From positions 1 through 7,737 of the forward strand of contig JAUILJ010000357.1 of NCBI GenBank assembly GCA_030433055.1: a stretch of DNA of 7,737 nt, given 5' to 3'. The stretch is from Polyangia bacterium (GTDB lineage Bacteria; Myxococcota_A; Polyangia; Polyangiales; Polyangiaceae). The position numbers were made by a program, and so were the translations under genes. Within the stretch, counting starts at the first letter, position 1, and every line of letters starts with the position of its first letter. The notes beneath the pieces are model-generated. The model was given only the letters and a program-made list of their open reading frames with translations. It did not search any database and was not told the origin of the DNA. Shown one piece after another: positions 6,424 to 7,737 of the stretch.

Positions 6424-7737
6424 CAGAATGCGTACCAGGTGAAGGTGGTGAAGGCGGCCCACGGATCCTTCTCGACTTGGGTGTTCCCGGTGAAGAAGTC
6501 ACCGCGGGCCAGGTAGGCCCCGTGCAGGCCCACCGTCATCAGGTAGCGGAAGTGGTAGCGGATCTCCGCGTTCACCTCGGCGCCGATGGTGCGACCACCC
6601 TGGATGTTACCTGGCCAGATCGGGCGCTCCATCGAGCGGGCATAGGCGCCTCCAAGCTTGACGTTCAGCTTGTTGGGGATCACATCGTGCGCCACCGTGA
6701 AGATCCCTGCGGCAAGGCCGGCGCCTCGGTTGCTGATGTCCGTCACCGCGCCGGTGTAGTTGCTCACGGTGCTTGTGAACGGGAACAGGATCAGCGCCTT
6801 GTGATTGAACCACACCGCGCCGGGTAGGCCGTAGTAGTTCATGGTGAAGGCGCTCTTGTACGTCCCGTCGTTGGGATCGTCGTCGCCGGAGCTGTACATA
6901 CCCTCCAAGGTGACGCGGTCATCCTTGGTGTAGCCCCAATTGTACATCAGCTCGAGGTTCGCGGCCGCGCCCCGGATATCCACCTGCTTGTGCTTCTGGG
7001 TGTCTTCCTTCTGGCTGGTGAACTTGCCCCGGTTGTACATGACGAAGCCCGAGGCTCCGAAGTCGCTCGTCTTGAAGTTGATGTTGTGGTGGAAGTTCAG
7101 GCCCAGGTAGTCCACGTGGCCGCTCGGGGAGTCGATGTCGAACGGCGTCGTTCCGGTGTAGCCACTGAGCGCGCCCGAGCTCGGACCGCTCTTGACCAAG
7201 CCCTGATAGGCGTACGCTTCACCCTTGGTTTGATCCTCGAGGTGCCAGTAAGAGCCGCCGATGCGTGTCCCCGGCGCCACCTCGTACATGTAGTCGGCGG
7301 TTGCCAGGTAAACGTAGGAGAAGCGCGCATCCCCTTCGGCTGCCTTGTCGGGCTGCGCGGCGCCGATCGGGATGAACGACAGCTTGCCGCGCCCGTAGTG
7401 GCCGCCGTTGGCGAACAGGCTGATCCCCGTGGCATCCGTGCCCAGGAAGGTGAGCTTGTAGCCCGTCTGGATGATGTCGAAGAGCGACGTGATGGTCGGG
7501 TCGAAGATGCTGTCGTAGACGCTGTGTGTGCCGATCAGGATCGACATCTGGAGCGGATTGCGCGTGGGATAGAGCGCGACGTTGACGTTCTTCGTCTGGA
7601 TGTTCACCTGGTCGGCGTTGAAGCCGCCGCCCTGGTTGTTCTGCACCGTGTTGGCAGCGAGCCCCCAGGTGTAGTCCACCTCGAACTGCGCGCGGAACGT
7701 GGCCAGCCCGTCGGCGAACGCCGGGGAGTAGCTGAGC
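6423..7737 (-). CDS. Outer-membrane beta-barrel protein, N-terminus outside window
   Basis: 437 residues of the C-terminal part are present. The frame stays open to the window edge, so the apparent GTG start at 7679 is internal. The protein has many short amphipathic stretches rich in Tyr, Phe, Gly and Asn, separated by polar loops, and no long hydrophobic helix. It ends in FTTFTWYAF with a terminal Phe, the usual signal for Bam-dependent insertion in the outer membrane. Recognisable stretches include IGTHSVYDSIFDP, FLGTDATGISLFANGGHYG, GDARFSYVYLATADYMYEVAPG and RIGGSYWHLEDQTKG. I cannot name the family; a porin or an alginate-export-like barrel are both conceivable. Tight coupling to a lipoprotein hydrolase hints that the barrel may import or export the hydrolase's substrate or products, which is inference. 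Confidence 0.75.
   Translation of the reverse strand, partial: LSYSPAFADGLATFRAQFEVDYTWGLAANTVQNNQGGGFNADQVNIQTKNVNVALYPTRNPLQMSILIGTHSVYDSIFDPTITSLFDIIQTGYKLTFLGTDATGISLFANGGHYGRGKLSFIPIGAAQPDKAAEGDARFSYVYLATADYMYEVAPGTRIGGSYWHLEDQTKGEAYAYQGLVKSGPSSGALSGYTGTTPFDIDSPSGHVDYLGLNFHHNINFKTSDFGASGFVMYNRGKFTSQKEDTQKHKQVDIRGAAANLELMYNWGYTKDDRVTLEGMYSSGDDDPNDGTYKSAFTMNYYGLPGAVWFNHKALILFPFTSTVSNYTGAVTDISNRGAGLAAGIFTVAHDVIPNKLNVKLGGAYARSMERPIWPGNIQGGRTIGAEVNAEIRYHFRYLMTVGLHGAYLARGDFFTGNTQVEKDPWAAFTTFTWYAF

Noticed and set aside
5443..6516. Open frame of 357 codons on the plus strand over the lipoprotein hydrolase
   Set aside because: Antisense to a complete alpha/beta hydrolase; no domain visible.

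Overview
The window is GC-rich and almost entirely coding. It reads as a chromosome segment from a myxobacterium or a close relative. The pointers are secreted proteins with Gly/Ser-rich linkers ending in a Cys-containing segment, a short hydrophobic stretch and an Arg cluster (MYXO-CTERM-like), a Cys-rich CxPGQQxACxC...GVQxC motif typical of that group, and many lipoproteins. No mobile element, tRNA, rRNA or CRISPR array is visible.

Left part, + strand (1-2156): the 3' portion of a long-chain acyl-CoA synthetase (AMP-forming), then 17 bp later a PhaC-type polyhydroxyalkanoate (PHA) synthase of class III size. Both products should be cytoplasmic: one activates fatty acids to acyl-CoA, the other polymerises hydroxyacyl-CoA.

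Right part, - strand (7737 down to 2106), in transcription order: an outer-membrane beta-barrel protein whose 5' end lies beyond the window; a lipoprotein alpha/beta hydrolase joined to it by a TGATG stop/start overlap; a 191-bp non-coding gap with a possible promoter and three short direct repeats; then two tandem paralogous PHB-depolymerase-family esterases with lipoprotein signals. The first paralogue carries an 18-bp x 8 tandem repeat and a +1 frameshift that cuts off its C-terminal anchor. The second starts inside the end of that displaced reading frame.

The PHA synthase and the last depolymerase-like gene converge tail to tail and overlap by 51 bp, codon on codon. Two small hairpins lie directly after the synthase stop. 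The locus therefore places an intracellular polymer-making pair opposite a cell-envelope ester-hydrolase set. Whether the secreted enzymes act on PHA or on other esters cannot be settled from sequence. I see no clearly new type of system. The most unusual points are the codon-aligned overlap, the apparent double anchoring of the esterases and the frameshift.
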